Source: an uncultured Erysipelotrichaceae bacterium (GTDB lineage: Bacteria; Bacillota_I; Bacilli_A; RF39; UBA660). Taken from it: a DNA stretch of 7,157 nt. The DNA lies in contig CADCQR010000012.1 in NCBI GenBank assembly GCA_902803685.1, positions 1 through 7,157 of the forward strand. The letters are read 5' to 3'. A program made the translations under genes and the position numbers. Shown piece by piece: positions 5,872 to 7,157 of this stretch (position 1 is its first letter; each line of letters starts with the position of its first letter). Below the pieces are notes generated by a model. It was not told the origin of the DNA, ran no database searches, and saw nothing but the letters and a program-made list of their open reading frames with translations.

Positions 5872-6630
5872 ATGAATAATGATTTATATGAAATGATTTT
5901 TAAAAGGAAATCTTTTCATCTATTTAGAAATATAGGTGATGAAAAGGTAAGCGAAGAGGAACTAACTGAGATTGAAAATAGATTTAAGGAGTTAAAGCCC
6001 TTAGTTAATGATATTAAGGTTAAAATCAAGATAGTAAAGGATTCTACAACGTGTAAAAGAGGGCAAGAATATTGCATATTATTTTATTCAGAAAAAAAAG
6101 AAAACTATTTACAGAATATTGGATATTTAGGAGAACAATTAGATCTTTATTTAGTTTCTAAAAATATTGGTACTTTATGGTTTGGAATAGGAAAAGTTGA
6201 AGAAAAACAGCTAGATGGTTTAGATTTTGTTATTATGATTGCTATTAAAAAGGTTGATTCTGTTAATAAATTTAGAAAAGACATGTATAAGAGTAAAAGA
6301 AATGATTTAACTGAAATCTGGTTTGGTGATAATTATTTAGATATTGCTAATATAGTTAGGTTTGCACCTAGTGCATGTAATACTCAGCCATGGAGGGTAG
6401 AGTCTTCAGAGAAAGAATTGAAAGTATATAGGCACCGAAAAAAAGGTAAAATAGGAATCATGCCTAGAAATATGGTTATATACTATAATCAAATAGATAT
6501 AGGTATATTTTTATGCTTTTTAGAGTTGTGTTTAGAGAAAAATGTTATTACATATAAGAGAAATCTGTATATAGAAGAGGATCATGAAATTGAAAATAAT
6601 TTAGTAGCCACTTATGAAGTGAGCAATTAG
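5872..6630 (+). CDS. nitroreductase family protein, TM1586-like (putative FMN-dependent)
   Basis: A 252-residue cytosolic protein matching the TM1586-type 'putative nitroreductase' family, in which one chain contains two halves of the nitroreductase fold. FMN-contact features: FKRKSFHLF near the N-terminus (10-18), usually RRSxRxF; GYLGEQLDLYLVSKNIGTLW (84-103) in the middle; and APSACNTQPWR (165-175), the strongest family signature. Length is normal. Members are presumed to reduce nitro- or quinone-type compounds with NAD(P)H, but few have known substrates. The first part of the motif has Lys and His where Arg is common, so FMN binding is likely but not certain. The Shine-Dalgarno is poor (GGTG, 5864-5867). 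It sits alone between terminators and just before a broken acetyltransferase gene. Together with the GyrI-like gene it suggests a role in handling toxic small molecules (inference). Confidence 0.8.
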   Translation: MNNDLYEMIFKRKSFHLFRNIGDEKVSEEELTEIENRFKELKPLVNDIKVKIKIVKDSTTCKRGQEYCILFYSEKKENYLQNIGYLGEQLDLYLVSKNIGTLWFGIGKVEEKQLDGLDFVIMIAIKKVDSVNKFRKDMYKSKRNDLTEIWFGDNYLDIANIVRFAPSACNTQPWRVESSEKELKVYRHRKKGKIGIMPRNMVIYYNQIDIGIFLCFLELCLEKNVITYKRNLYIEEDHEIENNLVATYEVSN

Positions 6631-6642
6631 TTTGCTTTTTAT
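6621..6642 (+). terminator. weak terminator overlapping the nitroreductase stop codon
   Basis: AGCAA (6622-6626) pairs with TTGCT (6632-6636), with a possible extra G-U pair (6621/6637). The TAG stop lies in the arm and loop, and TTTTTATTT follows. The stem is short, so termination may be inefficient and some reading into the acetyltransferase gene is possible. Confidence 0.4.
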
Positions 6643-6670
6643 TTATATTGGAGTAGTTAATAATAAGGTG

Positions 6671-6679
6671 TGATATAAT
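6671..6679 (+). promoter_or_regulatory. extended -10 promoter of the acetyltransferase gene
   Basis: TGATATAAT is an exact TGnTATAAT extended -10, 17 bases before the ATG at 6696. The -35 region is poor (TTGGAG at 6648-6653, 20 bases away), as is common for extended -10 promoters. GGTGG (6686-6690) can act as the ribosome site. An intact promoter suggests the reading-frame break is recent or an error. Confidence 0.5.
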
Positions 6680-6695
6680 AATTTTGGTGGTTAGA

Positions 6696-7157
6696 ATGCT
6701 TAGTCCGAAATTAAAAACAGAGAGATTATTTTTAAGAAGATATACGAAGATGATGTAGGTGTTTTTTATGAAATTTTGCATGATGATAGATTACAAGAAT
6801 ATATTTCATTTCCTGATTTAGATTTTGATCAGGAGTTAGAATATATAAGAAATTGTATTAATGTTGTTGAAGTAGACAGGTGTGAGAAATGGTCAATTGT
6901 TTTAAAAGAAAATAATATTACAATAGGTAATATTTCTGTAAACAAAGTTAATGAGAAACATAATTATTGTGAGGTTGGTTATGTTATTAGTTATGATTAT
7001 TGGGGAAATGGTTATGCTCCAGAGGCTCTAAAAGCAGTATCTGACTATTTATTAAAAAGTGGCTATTATCTAGTTGAATGTGTGTGTAATAAATTTAATA
7101 GACAATCTGTAAGGACAATGGAAAAAGCAGGATTTAAAAAGGATGGGTATATTCCTA
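6696..7157 (+). pseudogene. GNAT (RimJ/RimL-type) acetyltransferase, frameshifted and truncated by the window end
   Basis: The ATG frame encodes MLSPKLKTERLFLRRY, a typical GNAT N-terminus, but hits TAG at 6756-6758 after 20 codons. One frame over, from about 6746, an open frame runs to the window edge for 137 codons and continues the family exactly: EDDVGVFYEILHDDR, then GNISVNKVN, the acetyl-CoA loop YWGNGYAPEA (6998-7027), and the C-terminal QSVRTMEKAGF. The expected join is RRYT-EDDV, so one base is missing between about 6744 and 6746. No homopolymer or slippery heptamer is at the site, so programmed frameshifting is unlikely. The product would acetylate an amine, often a protein N-terminus or an antibiotic, from acetyl-CoA. 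Promoter and ribosome site look intact. It is either a recent pseudogene or a sequencing error. The C-terminus lies beyond the window. Confidence 0.8.

Noticed and set aside
6741..6758. Programmed -1 frameshift in the GNAT gene
   Set aside because: The bases around the break form no X XXY YYZ slippery site and no stem-loop or internal Shine-Dalgarno stimulates it.
6548..6781. Minus-strand 77-codon open frame
   Set aside because: It runs antisense across the nitroreductase end, an intergenic promoter and the GNAT start; no ribosome site.

Overview
The DNA is strongly AT-rich, has Shine-Dalgarno sites of the AGGAGGTGAT type, uses TGG for Trp and ends one gene in TGA. Most proteins resemble families common in low-GC Bacillota. 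I infer a low-GC Clostridia- or Erysipelotrichia-like bacterium, possibly from the gut, using the standard bacterial code (not the TGA=Trp code of Mycoplasma). I cannot name a species. There is no rRNA, tRNA, CRISPR array, insertion sequence or phage gene.

Layout: (1) 1-211 is a non-coding leader with a perfect 34-bp AT palindrome, a second dyad and two candidate promoters. It leads to a small ASCH-domain protein (212-547, +), which ends at a bidirectional hairpin terminator. (2) Convergent to it is a large membrane-anchored or secreted parallel beta-helix protein resembling GH28/GH49 glycosidases (724-2571, -). (3) Next is a two-gene minus-strand operon: a zinc-ribbon/DUF4190-like membrane protein (3181-3588) overlapping a DUF2752 membrane protein with a TTG start (2783-3184). 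(4) After a divergent promoter region come plus-strand genes: a GyrI-like ligand-binding protein (3830-4465), an XRE-type helix-turn-helix protein fused to a four-helix DUF2975-like membrane domain (4635-5555), an overlapping 85-residue partner (5548-5805), a TM1586-type nitroreductase (5872-6630) behind a good terminator, and a GNAT acetyltransferase broken by a one-base frameshift and cut off by the window end (6696-7157).

Working picture: this is an accessory region of small, mostly independent transcription units. The ASCH, GyrI-like, nitroreductase and GNAT families usually act on small molecules, nucleotides or toxic compounds. The beta-helix protein would act at the cell surface on a glycan. 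The least understood parts are the membrane-tethered HTH-DUF2975 regulator with its overlapping small partner, and the zinc-ribbon/DUF2752 membrane pair. These are the best candidates for undescribed systems here. No function in this window is proven by sequence reading alone.
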